Shown: piece after piece, positions 1 through 6,712 of the stretch | How positions within the stretch are numbered: the stretch's first letter is position 1 | Layout: every line of letters starts with the position of its first letter | From: Candidatus Sabulitectum sp. | GTDB lineage: Bacteria > Fermentibacterota > Fermentibacteria > Fermentibacterales > JCC-6 | Reading direction: 5' to 3' | DNA: 9,999 nt | Assembly: GCA_029934845.1 (NCBI GenBank) | Contig: JAOZLN010000062.1 | Location: 1-9,999 of the forward strand | Notes under the pieces: generated by a model | The model's input: the letters and a program-made list of their open reading frames with translations, nothing else | The model's database searches: none | What the model was told of the DNA's origin: nothing | Program-made: the position numbers and the translations under genes

Positions 1-1112
1 TCCTGATTAGAGCCGGAACCCACAGGATAGTCGTAGGTCCATACTGGTACTGAGCTGGAAACATCAAACTTGAGGATCTTGTTTGTTTTGTAGTCACCTC
101 TGCAAAAACCAAAGTAGACAGTTGCATTATCAGATGCAATAGTTGCTGCCCTGCCATAGTAACCACTGATTGCTTTGCCTGCCACAAGATTGTACTCAGA
201 GCCGTCCCATGTTGCAATTCTTGCTGCAGTGAAACCGTATGCAACAACTGAACCATCAGGGGAAATGGCAAAGCAGTCATTGCTCGCATCAAGAGAATAG
301 CTTGTTTCAAGGGTGCCTGTTGCAGTGTCTACACGGTAAAGCGTAGCGCCAACCCTGAATATGCATTTTGAGCCGTCTGCAGTAATCCTGAGCTGACGGG
401 GGTAGTAAGTTAAAGAAATGTCCTCGTATGTGGCAAAGGGTGTTGCACTGGAGCTGTTGAAGAACTGAATTGCCAGATGTCCGTCAATTGCACCACCGGA
501 GGCAAGAATTGAACCGTCATCAGAGCATGCATACTTACCGGGGCTCTCTACAGAACCGGTAATAAATGAACCTGGTCCACCTGTGTATGTCCATACCGGA
601 GTGGCAGAAGACGAGTTATAAAGCTTAACAGTGGTGTTGCCTTCGGAGACCATGTAATCATCTGACGTGTCGCCTGGGGTTCCATTGTCGTTATAGACTG
701 TCCACAACTGAATGGCATAGAATAAGTCTGAGGTCTTCGCTGCTGCCGTTCCCGTGCCCAGCCAGATCCAGTATTCATTAGTTCCAACCGTGGGTTCATC
801 AGTTTGCCACAGAGCCGTTCCATCTCCACCGATGCCTGTGAACATCACGCCACCACCATACCAGCCACCGGTAAACACATAATCAGAATTATAGCCGATG
901 GGGCATACCTTCTGGGTAATTCCTGATGTGACAGAATAATGCCAGATTACTTCCGGGGCATCCGGAATGGGAGTTATTTCCACCAGTTCAGAGTAGTCAG
1001 AGAATTCGGTACTGGTCATCTCTCCGTCAGCTGTAATTGCGGAAACGGTCCTTGATGCGGAGAAGCCCAGAGCGGTAAATCCGCAAAAAAATAACAGTAT
1101 CATTGTTTTCAT
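1..1112 (-). CDS. Secreted beta-propeller protein, paralogue of its neighbour (3' part missing)
   Basis: About 370 codons are visible; the 3' end lies beyond the left edge. The start ATG at 1110-1112 is preceded by AGAAAGG at good spacing and opens a signal peptide (MKT, hydrophobic stretch, likely cut near FSA). The mature protein aligns along its whole visible length with the 558-residue protein encoded just upstream in the operon: both have 'PDAPEV(I/L)W', 'VF(T/S)GGWY', a 'VYN(D/N)NGTP' loop, 'ACSDDGS', 'ISPDGSVVAYGF' and blade-end strands such as 'SSSATPVWTY'. This pattern indicates a beta-propeller of WD40/YVTN-like blades. By analogy with the neighbour, about 180 more residues and a T9SS sorting tail should follow, but they are outside the window. 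The start is 19 nt after the neighbour's stop, so the genes are probably co-transcribed. No enzymatic motif is visible; a structural, binding or surface role is inferred. Codon-level divergence from the neighbour shows the duplication is not recent. Confidence 0.85.
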   Translation of the reverse strand, partial: MKTMILLFFCGFTALGFSASRTVSAITADGEMTSTEFSDYSELVEITPIPDAPEVIWHYSVTSGITQKVCPIGYNSDYVFTGGWYGGGVMFTGIGGDGTALWQTDEPTVGTNEYWIWLGTGTAAAKTSDLFYAIQLWTVYNDNGTPGDTSDDYMVSEGNTTVKLYNSSSATPVWTYTGGPGSFITGSVESPGKYACSDDGSILASGGAIDGHLAIQFFNSSSATPFATYEDISLTYYPRQLRITADGSKCIFRVGATLYRVDTATGTLETSYSLDASNDCFAISPDGSVVAYGFTAARIATWDGSEYNLVAGKAISGYYGRAATIASDNATVYFGFCRGDYKTNKILKFDVSSSVPVWTYDYPVGSGSNQ

Positions 1113-1117
1113 ATCAG

Positions 1118-1124
1118 CCTTTCT
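1118..1124 (-). promoter_or_regulatory. Ribosome binding site inside the 19-nt gap of the propeller pair
   Basis: Read on the minus strand, AGAAAGG ends five bases before the ATG at 1112. It lies wholly within the short gap after the stop codon of the upstream paralogue, which supports this start and co-translation of the two genes from one transcript. Confidence 0.6.
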
Positions 1125-1131
1125 GTTGTTG

Positions 1132-2808
1132 CTATCTTGTGACTACAAATTTGCGACTGGCAACTTCACCATTTGCATAAATGCGACAAAGATATACTCC
1201 GGTGGATAAATCCGTTTCGAATACCATATTGTGTGTACCTGCAGTCTGTTGTGTTTCCAGTAGTTCCTGAACCCTTCTGCCGGAAAGATCAAAGACTCCC
1301 ATACTTACATTTCCCGGTAGAGGGAGCGAAACGCTTACATTGAAGTGGTTGATTACCGGGTTGGGGTTAATAGGTGATATGTGCAGAGAATTTCCGACAG
1401 CAGGCTCGTTAATGCCCAGTGTCTGGACTTGAATGAAATACAGATTGGTTCCAGCTCCGTTAAGATTTGCATGTACACTTTTGCCGGTTGCAATTGCATA
1501 CTGACCGTCACCACTCATGTCAGCATGATACATTGATCCAGGCGTGTTAATTGTAATGATCGGAGTGGATGGTGAATCATCGCTGAATACCTGAATTTCA
1601 TCCCCTCCTCCAAATTCGCACCCCCACGAACTCGCGATAAGAAATTTGCCGTTATCTGAACAATCAATCCACTGAATTCCGTCCTGAAGAGTGCCGGAAC
1701 CAATTGGATAGTCATAGATCCATTCCGGCGTGGAGCTGGAAATATCGAATCGCAATAATCTGTTCCCAAGATTGGAGCTTCTGCGAAAAGCAAAATAAAC
1801 CGTTTCATTGTCAGCGGCGATTACAGCTGCTTTTCCATAGTGGCTTGATAATGAATGTGATACAACGTTGTTGTAGTTTGAACCATCCCATACTGCTATT
1901 CTTGCATTGAGAAAACCATAAGCGACCACCGAGCCGTCTGGTGATATGGCAAAACAATCACATGAAGCTTCCAGGGTGTGGGTATCTTCTAAAGCGCCGG
2001 TAGTTGTATCAATCCGGAACAATCTACCGTTTTCTCGAAAAACACATTTATTTCCGTCTGCAGTTAATCTTAACTGGCGCGGCGCATGTATTCTTTCAGT
2101 ATCCTCATAAGTGAGATAGGGAGTTGTTCCAGAGGCGCTGAAAAATTGAACTGCAAGGTGTCCGTCGATCATACCTGAGACCGCAAAAACGGAACCATCA
2201 TCAGAACAGGCAATTTTGCCGGGGCTATCAATCCAGGCAGCAATGAATGCACCGGATCCACCTGACTCCTCATAAGCCCAGATCGGTGTTGATGATGAGG
2301 CTGAATACATTTTTACCGAGGTGTTTCCTTCAGAAACCACATAATCATCAGCGTAGTTATCAGGAGTGCCGTTGTTGTTGTACACATCCCATACCTGTGC
2401 CTGATAATAGATATCGGTTGTTTTGGCTGCGGCTACTCCAGTTCTAAGCCATAAGCAATACTCATCCGGTTCAACTGCAGGCAAATCAGCCTGCCAGAGA
2501 ATACTGCCCTCTCCGTTGTAACCGTCATATAGTGTTCCAGGGCTGTACCAGCCTCCAGAGAAAACATTCTCTGAGTTGTAGTTTATGTATGCGTTTTTCT
2601 GCAGAGGTCCTTCCGGGTCTGAATAGTACCACAGAACTTCAGGAGCATCAGAAATAGGTGGAATCAGGTTTGCTTCGGTTTGAGTTGAACTAACAGTGTA
2701 TTCCGTTGTTAAGAATTCACCTGCTTCAGTAACAACAAATTCGGATCTCGATGCGGGATAAGCATAAGTTGCAACTGCACAGATAAATAAAATACATACT
2801 GTTTTCAT
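1132..2808 (-). CDS. Secreted beta-propeller protein with T9SS C-terminal sorting domain
   Basis: 558 residues. A signal peptide covers residues 1-16 (likely cut after 'ATYA'). Residues about 57-468 read as a beta-propeller: the inner-strand motif 'S-x-DG' recurs ('CSDDGS' 201, 'LTADGN' 248, 'ISPDGS' 288, 'CSDNGK' 383, 'MSGDGQ' 431), and blade-end strands recur every 41-54 residues ('VKMYSASSSTPIWAY', 'VQFFSASGTTPYLTY', 'LFRIDTTTGALE', 'IAVWDGS', 'LLRFDISSSTPEWIY', 'IQVFSDDSPSTP'). Residues 139-156 hold an Asn/Asp-rich loop (VYNNNGTPDNYADD) that recalls calcium-binding thrombospondin type 3 loops. Residues about 475-558 form a T9SS type A sorting domain: 'NPNPV' start, 'VFDLSGRRV' 505-513, 'LSTGVYLCRI' 534-543 and basic end 'RKFVVTR'. 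Family knowledge predicts Sec export, T9SS transport across the outer membrane and removal of the tail. Preceded by GAGAGG six bases before the ATG. No catalytic motif was recognised; partner or ligand unknown. Confidence 0.9.
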   Translation of the reverse strand: MKTVCILFICAVATYAYPASRSEFVVTEAGEFLTTEYTVSSTQTEANLIPPISDAPEVLWYYSDPEGPLQKNAYINYNSENVFSGGWYSPGTLYDGYNGEGSILWQADLPAVEPDEYCLWLRTGVAAAKTTDIYYQAQVWDVYNNNGTPDNYADDYVVSEGNTSVKMYSASSSTPIWAYEESGGSGAFIAAWIDSPGKIACSDDGSVFAVSGMIDGHLAVQFFSASGTTPYLTYEDTERIHAPRQLRLTADGNKCVFRENGRLFRIDTTTGALEDTHTLEASCDCFAISPDGSVVAYGFLNARIAVWDGSNYNNVVSHSLSSHYGKAAVIAADNETVYFAFRRSSNLGNRLLRFDISSSTPEWIYDYPIGSGTLQDGIQWIDCSDNGKFLIASSWGCEFGGGDEIQVFSDDSPSTPIITINTPGSMYHADMSGDGQYAIATGKSVHANLNGAGTNLYFIQVQTLGINEPAVGNSLHISPINPNPVINHFNVSVSLPLPGNVSMGVFDLSGRRVQELLETQQTAGTHNMVFETDLSTGVYLCRIYANGEVASRKFVVTR

Positions 2809-2814
2809 TAAAAA

Positions 2815-2820
2815 CCTCTC
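2815..2820 (-). promoter_or_regulatory. Ribosome binding site overlapping the upstream stop codon
   Basis: GAGAGG on the minus strand, six bases before the ATG at 2808. Its first base is also the last base of the upstream gene's TAG at 2820-2822, so translation of the two cistrons is probably coupled. Confidence 0.6.
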
Positions 2821-4880
2821 TATTTAATTACTGTGAATCTCGTACGGTGAACACTACCTTCATCGTTTATAACTGCAAGATACAGTCCTGGTAAAAGAGC
2901 CTTTGCAGGGATTGATAACTGAGTTGTTAAAACCAGCCGTCCACTTAAATCAAACACCTGAATGAAGCCGTTGAAGTTGTCCGGTAAATAAAAGGGAAGA
3001 GATGAATTGGTGTTTATTGGATTTTGCGATACTGTGTAATTTGAGGAAACATCTGAAGTATTCTGCTCATCAATTGAGGTCTGCTGTGTGAATCTTATTG
3101 CGTCAAAAGATATGTGCTGACTCTGGGTGCCTGTATAGTCGCCCATTTTAACCATGGCTGATGAAGGAGACAGGAAGAAAGTACCAACTGTTGCCCATTG
3201 ATCGCTGTAGTTCCCCTGGTTTACAGATGCAGTTACCCAGCCGGTAGACGAGTTGATGTGATAGATGCCGGTTGCGCTTGCATGAGCAGACGGTATGTAG
3301 GTTTCTACAAGGTACCATGCTTCCGATGGGATTTCAGGGATCCACTCTACAAAACAGGTGTCCGGCGGTGCTCCAGTGGAATATGTCCACCAGGAGTATC
3401 CGTTGTATCCCGTTTCCTGCTCGTGCCAGTACTGACAGGGGCCAAGTTTTCTGTAACCCAGGGAACGGTCATCAATCAGTTCCCCTGCTGGGGAAAGAAC
3501 TTCTGAACGGGCGGAGAACAGCTGAGAAACACCCAGTTGCGTATTCCCGTTGTTGTATCCGGGCCAGTCGTAAACAACATCCTTGCCGTTTGGCAGGGTT
3601 CCCCATCCTGGAAGATTCTGGTTGCCGTAGGAATCGTTGCATATCACTGAATGATCATCGTAGTAGCCGTTGAACAGCAGTATGTGCCCATTGGTGAAGG
3701 GGCTTGTTGTGGAAGCAACCACCGTCCAGGAGTTATCCAGCTCACTGGTGCATGCACTCCATGTGGTACCGAGCTGATATGAAGTAAGACTATGCTGAGT
3801 CATCCAGGAGGTCATTTCTGCCCAGATAGCACCTCCAATATCTCTGCAGATAAACCCGTGAGCTCCTGGTACCCAAACCTCGCCTGGGGATTTACCCAGG
3901 ATATCGTAAGTGTATCCAAGAAAGGTGTACTCGGAGGGGATGTAGTTTCCCCACTGGCTCCAGTGGCCGGTAGGCGAGCTGCACCAGATCGAGTCAGGGG
4001 TAAGCCGGTTGTAGTACTGCACTGCCATCATGCATGAGGTGGGGCCGCAGCTCCAGCTTCCGTCAAACCAGTCGGGAGTGTCCCATCTCTGATGCATGTA
4101 TGGAACATCGAAGTGGGCAGCGGGGTCATCTGTTGCGGGGCTGCTTACCATGGAGTCATTGCCCGGTTGAATGGAAACAACCGTTTCCATTCCTGTTCTT
4201 ATATCTACAGAAACAGTTTCCCATGACAATGTTTCACAACCCTCAAATTCTTTACTTCTTGTGAATGTAACGGTGTTGCTGCCGCTGAAAAACCCCATGA
4301 ACCCTTCCTGAATGGTCAGCAGTTCAACTCCTGCAACTGTTACAATTGAATACCCGCCATCCGCCTTGCCCATAAGTAGAAGACCGTTTCCGTATTGGAC
4401 GGTTACAGGGGTGAAGGAAAGACTAACAGTATTCTGGACGGATGTTCTTGTGTCTATTTTCTTCAGAACACCATCTCTTGAAGAGACAAACCAGATGTTT
4501 TCTTCGTTGGAGCAGAGGCTGCCTGGGTATTCTCCTGTTGAATAAGAACGCTGAAGGGTTCCCAGGTGGTCAAGGATCAGAATTTCACCCGGGACTGAAA
4601 CCATGATTTCGTTACCGATGGAGAAAGGTCCGCTGAAATACTCCCGGGAAAAGATTTCTTCCCGTTCAAGGGATACAATGCGCTGAGAAGATCCCGGAGG
4701 GCATTCTTTCCAGAGAAGGTCACTATTGGTGGAAAGAACATTGCCTCCCGAGCCGGGCTCTCTGGAAATTGTCTCGTTTCCCAGAAATAGAACAGATCCG
4801 GATAGATCAGTGGAAACCTGCTGGCTGCCGTGGAATCCTGCAGAAACACGCAGAGCTGACAGAATAAAAAATAACAGCAT
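2820..4880 (-). CDS. Secreted mosaic protein: C39-like cysteine peptidase, golvesin-like domain, T9SS tail
   Basis: 686 residues. A short signal peptide (1-14, ending 'RVSA') has no Lys or Arg before its hydrophobic stretch. Residues about 25-250 are beta-rich and propeller-like ('GEILILDHLGTLQRSY', 'DGVLKKIDTRT'). Residues about 257-455 match the peptidase C39-like fold: 'FDVPYMHQRW' with possible oxyanion Gln264, 'WSCGPTSCMM' with presumed nucleophile Cys278, 'NGHILLFNGY' with His399 and 'CNDSYGN' with Asp416. Residues about 480-598 match the golvesin/Xly CBD-like domain ('TGIYHINSSTG', 'VNQGN', 'WATVGTFFL', 'SFDAIRF'), often attached to secreted hydrolases. Residues about 615-686 are a T9SS type A tail ('SQNPI', 'VFDLSGRLV', 'LLPGLYLAVI', 'RTRFTVIK'). 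It is the first gene of the operon. A long G-rich Shine-Dalgarno tract ends only two bases before the ATG, but the frame has no other ATG, GTG or TTG before an upstream TAG. The peptidase call rests on motifs; substrate unknown, and an inactive homologue cannot be excluded. Confidence 0.88.
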   Translation of the reverse strand: MLLFFILSALRVSAGFHGSQQVSTDLSGSVLFLGNETISREPGSGGNVLSTNSDLLWKECPPGSSQRIVSLEREEIFSREYFSGPFSIGNEIMVSVPGEILILDHLGTLQRSYSTGEYPGSLCSNEENIWFVSSRDGVLKKIDTRTSVQNTVSLSFTPVTVQYGNGLLLMGKADGGYSIVTVAGVELLTIQEGFMGFFSGSNTVTFTRSKEFEGCETLSWETVSVDIRTGMETVVSIQPGNDSMVSSPATDDPAAHFDVPYMHQRWDTPDWFDGSWSCGPTSCMMAVQYYNRLTPDSIWCSSPTGHWSQWGNYIPSEYTFLGYTYDILGKSPGEVWVPGAHGFICRDIGGAIWAEMTSWMTQHSLTSYQLGTTWSACTSELDNSWTVVASTTSPFTNGHILLFNGYYDDHSVICNDSYGNQNLPGWGTLPNGKDVVYDWPGYNNGNTQLGVSQLFSARSEVLSPAGELIDDRSLGYRKLGPCQYWHEQETGYNGYSWWTYSTGAPPDTCFVEWIPEIPSEAWYLVETYIPSAHASATGIYHINSSTGWVTASVNQGNYSDQWATVGTFFLSPSSAMVKMGDYTGTQSQHISFDAIRFTQQTSIDEQNTSDVSSNYTVSQNPINTNSSLPFYLPDNFNGFIQVFDLSGRLVLTTQLSIPAKALLPGLYLAVINDEGSVHRTRFTVIK

Positions 4881-5010
4881 ATCCTCCCCCTTATGGTAAG
4901 TAACTATTATCTATAGAAACACGCTTCGAGGAAAGACTGGAAATTGTGCCCAATGCTGTTATCTTATTCGATAGGTTGTGTGGCTTTCTTTTTTCGATAT
5001 GGAGGGGATT
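4881..5010. promoter_or_regulatory. Divergent promoter region between the secretion operon and the NfeD-SPFH operon
   Basis: 130 nt separate two operons that start in opposite directions, so both promoters should lie here. On the minus strand, GATAAT at 4906-4911 is a reasonable -10 element (one mismatch to TATAAT) and would give a leader of about 20 nt, but its -35 is weak. On the plus strand no convincing -35/-10 pair was found; TATCTT at 4960-4965 is a poor -10. Strong Shine-Dalgarno tracts flank both sides: the CCTCCCCC run at 4883-4890 (GGGGGAGG on the minus strand) and GGAGGGG at 5001-5007. No clear operator palindrome was found. Confidence 0.4.
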
Positions 5011-5454
5011 ATGTTCGACTGGCTTACTCCGGAGCTGATATGGTTCAGCGGTGGAGTGATTCTGATCTTTCTGGAATTCGCAGTTCCGGGAGTTATACTG
5101 GTTTTCTTCGGTGTGGGAGCTATCCTCACATCCATACTGACCTGGGCAGGGGTGCTTCCAGGAGCAACTGAGCAGCTCGTGGTGTTCGGTGTTTCTTCTC
5201 TGGCTCTGCTGTTCGGGTTAAGGAAGTACGCCAGCCGCTTTTTCATGGGTGGCAGTACAGAGGAACAGGACGATGAATACACCGGCAAACTGGCCCGGGT
5301 TGTAGCCGGGATCGTACCCGGGTCCCTGGAAGGAAAGGTGTTCTTTGAGGGTACTGACTGGAAAGCAGACAGTCTTGTGAGTATTCCAGAGGGAAGTTCT
5401 GTTCGAATCACAGGCAAGAGCAACATTACACTGATAGTAGAACCTGTTAACTGA
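5011..5454 (+). CDS. Short NfeD-family membrane protein (SPFH partner)
   Basis: 147 residues from the chosen start. ATG 5011 is preferred over GTG 4978 and ATG 4999 because GGAGG at 5001-5005 sits five bases before it and the protein then opens 'MFDWLTPELIWF', as is usual in the family. Residues about 8-70 form two or three membrane segments with the typical 'LEFAVPG' motif (21-27) between them. Residues about 88-147 resemble the small soluble OB-fold domain of NfeD proteins ('TGKLARVV', 'GKVFFEGTDWKA', 'IPEGSSVRITG', 'LIVEP'). It has no ClpP-like serine protease domain, so it is the short NfeD form (E. coli YbbJ-like), not the long protease form. Its stop is 14 bases before the SPFH gene's preferred start, the classic NfeD-SPFH pairing. 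The likely role is an inner-membrane partner that binds or organises the SPFH oligomer in membrane quality control; this is inferred from the family. Confidence 0.88.
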   Translation: MFDWLTPELIWFSGGVILIFLEFAVPGVILVFFGVGAILTSILTWAGVLPGATEQLVVFGVSSLALLFGLRKYASRFFMGGSTEEQDDEYTGKLARVVAGIVPGSLEGKVFFEGTDWKADSLVSIPEGSSVRITGKSNITLIVEPVN

Positions 5455-5468
5455 AGGGAATGATAGAG

Positions 5469-6377
5469 ATGGACTATTTTGTACCAATAGTGATCATCAT
5501 GTTGATAATCATCACTCTGTTTAAAACCGCAAAGATTGTCCCGCAGAAATCAGCATTTGTTGTGGAGCGTCTTGGGAAGTATTCTAAAACCCTGGAAGCA
5601 GGATTTCATATTCTGTTTCCCTTTATAGACAAGGTGCGATATAAGCTGAGCATGAAGGAAGTCGCTATTGATGTGCCCCCACAAGTTTGTATCACAAAAG
5701 ACAACGTATCAGTTGAAGTGGATGGAATTTTGTATCTAAAGGTAATGGACCCGGTTAAAGCCGCATACGGTATCAATAACTTCAAATTTGCCACTACACA
5801 GCTTGCCATGACCACAATGAGAAGCGAGATAGGCAAACTGGAGCTGGACAGAACATTCGTTGAAAGAGAATCGATTAATGGAAATGTAGTGGAAGCAGTG
5901 GACATGGCATCAGACCCCTGGGGTATAAAGGTAACCCGCTACGAGATCAAGAACATCACCCCTCCTGAATCAGTTCAGCAGGCCATGGAGAAGCAGATGC
6001 GTGCCGAGCGTGAAAAGCGCGCTGAGATCGCACATTCAGAAGGTGAACGCCAGTCAAAGATCAACCGGGCAGAGGGCGGTCGCCAGGAGATGATCTCTAT
6101 GTCTGAGGGTGAAAAAATGAAGCGGATCAACGAAGCGGAAGGTCGCGCCCTGGAGATAGAAAGATTGGCCAAGGCCACAGCTTATGGTATTCGAGAGATA
6201 GCTGCTGCCATTAAAGAGCCAGGCGGGGAAAATGCAGTTTCTCTGCGCATCGCCGAGCAGTGGATAGGCGAATTCGGAAAGCTTGCGAAAGTTAACAACA
6301 CAATGATCATTCCAACGGATATTGCTGACATCAGCGGAACCGTTGCAAGCCTTACAAAAGTAATGAAGAACAGCTAA
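5469..6377 (+). CDS. qmcA: QmcA/stomatin-type SPFH (band 7) membrane protein
   Basis: 302 residues from ATG 5469, or 305 from ATG 5460. The later start is preferred because AAGGGA at 5454-5459 touches ATG 5460 but lies nine bases from ATG 5469. In 302-numbering, residues 4-18 are one N-terminal membrane anchor, about 20-175 the SPFH/band 7 domain ('VPQKSAFVVERLGKY', 'AGFHILFPFIDKVRY', 'ITKDNVSVEVDGI', 'ALELD'-like 'GKLELD', 'WGIKVTRYEIKNI'), then a long charged helix with 11-residue repeats (about 174-239), and the C-terminal 'ISGTVASLTKVM' segment seen in QmcA-like proteins. Length matches E. coli QmcA closely. SPFH proteins form large ring or cage oligomers on the membrane and work with NfeD partners or membrane proteases such as FtsH; here the NfeD gene is directly upstream. 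The gene is probably in one transcript with its neighbours on both sides. Confidence 0.93.
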   Translation: MDYFVPIVIIMLIIITLFKTAKIVPQKSAFVVERLGKYSKTLEAGFHILFPFIDKVRYKLSMKEVAIDVPPQVCITKDNVSVEVDGILYLKVMDPVKAAYGINNFKFATTQLAMTTMRSEIGKLELDRTFVERESINGNVVEAVDMASDPWGIKVTRYEIKNITPPESVQQAMEKQMRAEREKRAEIAHSEGERQSKINRAEGGRQEMISMSEGEKMKRINEAEGRALEIERLAKATAYGIREIAAAIKEPGGENAVSLRIAEQWIGEFGKLAKVNNTMIIPTDIADISGTVASLTKVMKNS

Positions 6378-6399
6378 CTAATATCTGGAGGATGTACAA

Positions 6400-6666
6400 A
6401 TGGCCGAAGACAGAAATGCTCCCTTTTCAACCGGTGGATTTTTCCTTGTTCAGCTGGCACTGATGATCCCGTTCGTTAACCTAATTCTTCTTCTGGTGTT
6501 TGCATTCTCTGGCTCAATGAATGTTAACCTTCAGTATTACAGCAAAGCAATACTTATCTGGATACTGATAGGTATAGGTATTACTCTGATCGTAGGGGTA
6601 ATAGGTGCTATTGCCGCAGGAGGAATTGGAGTCTGGCTTGAAAATGTAAGCCAGGAATACAGGTAG
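6400..6666 (+). CDS. Small two-pass membrane protein of unknown function
   Basis: 88 residues. GGAGG at 6387-6391 lies eight bases before the ATG, and the gene starts 22 nt after the SPFH stop, so it looks like the last gene of that operon. A short polar N-terminus (MAEDRNAPFSTGG) is followed by a membrane segment at about 12-37, a polar loop (SGSMNVNLQYYSK) and a second membrane segment at about 49-76, rich in Ile and Gly; the tail is short and polar. The spacing 'IPFVN...VFAF...N...KA.LIW' recalls small membrane proteins of unknown function seen widely in bacteria, but I cannot name a family with certainty. The terminator directly after it confirms a real gene end. A role with the NfeD-SPFH pair is suggested only by position. 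Confidence 0.8.
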   Translation: MAEDRNAPFSTGGFFLVQLALMIPFVNLILLLVFAFSGSMNVNLQYYSKAILIWILIGIGITLIVGVIGAIAAGGIGVWLENVSQEYR

Positions 6667-6673
6667 ATAGATA

Positions 6674-6707
6674 AACAAAAAGCCCCGGAAGGCCGGGGCT
6701 TTTTGTT
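6674..6707. terminator. Bidirectional intrinsic terminator between convergent genes
   Basis: A perfect 15-bp inverted repeat (AACAAAAAGCCCCGG, loop AAGG, then its complement) with a GC core flanked by A5 on one side and T5 on the other. It works as a Rho-independent terminator in both directions. It lies 7 nt after the small membrane protein's stop and 5 nt beyond the stop of the convergent esterase gene, so both operons can end on the same hairpin. Confidence 0.95.
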
Positions 6708-6712
6708 AAGTT

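Noticed and set aside
1..2808. Very recent duplication or assembly artefact for the two propeller genes
   Set aside because: The genes differ at many synonymous and non-synonymous positions and have separate signal peptides and ribosome binding sites.
4978..5010. GTG 4978 or ATG 4999 as the NfeD start
   Set aside because: They would place the strong GGAGG inside the coding region and add residues not typical of the family; ATG 5011 has ideal spacing.
4959..5426. 155-codon minus-strand ORF opposite the NfeD gene
   Set aside because: It is antisense to a gene with clear family motifs and a strong ribosome binding site, and its translation has no recognisable features.
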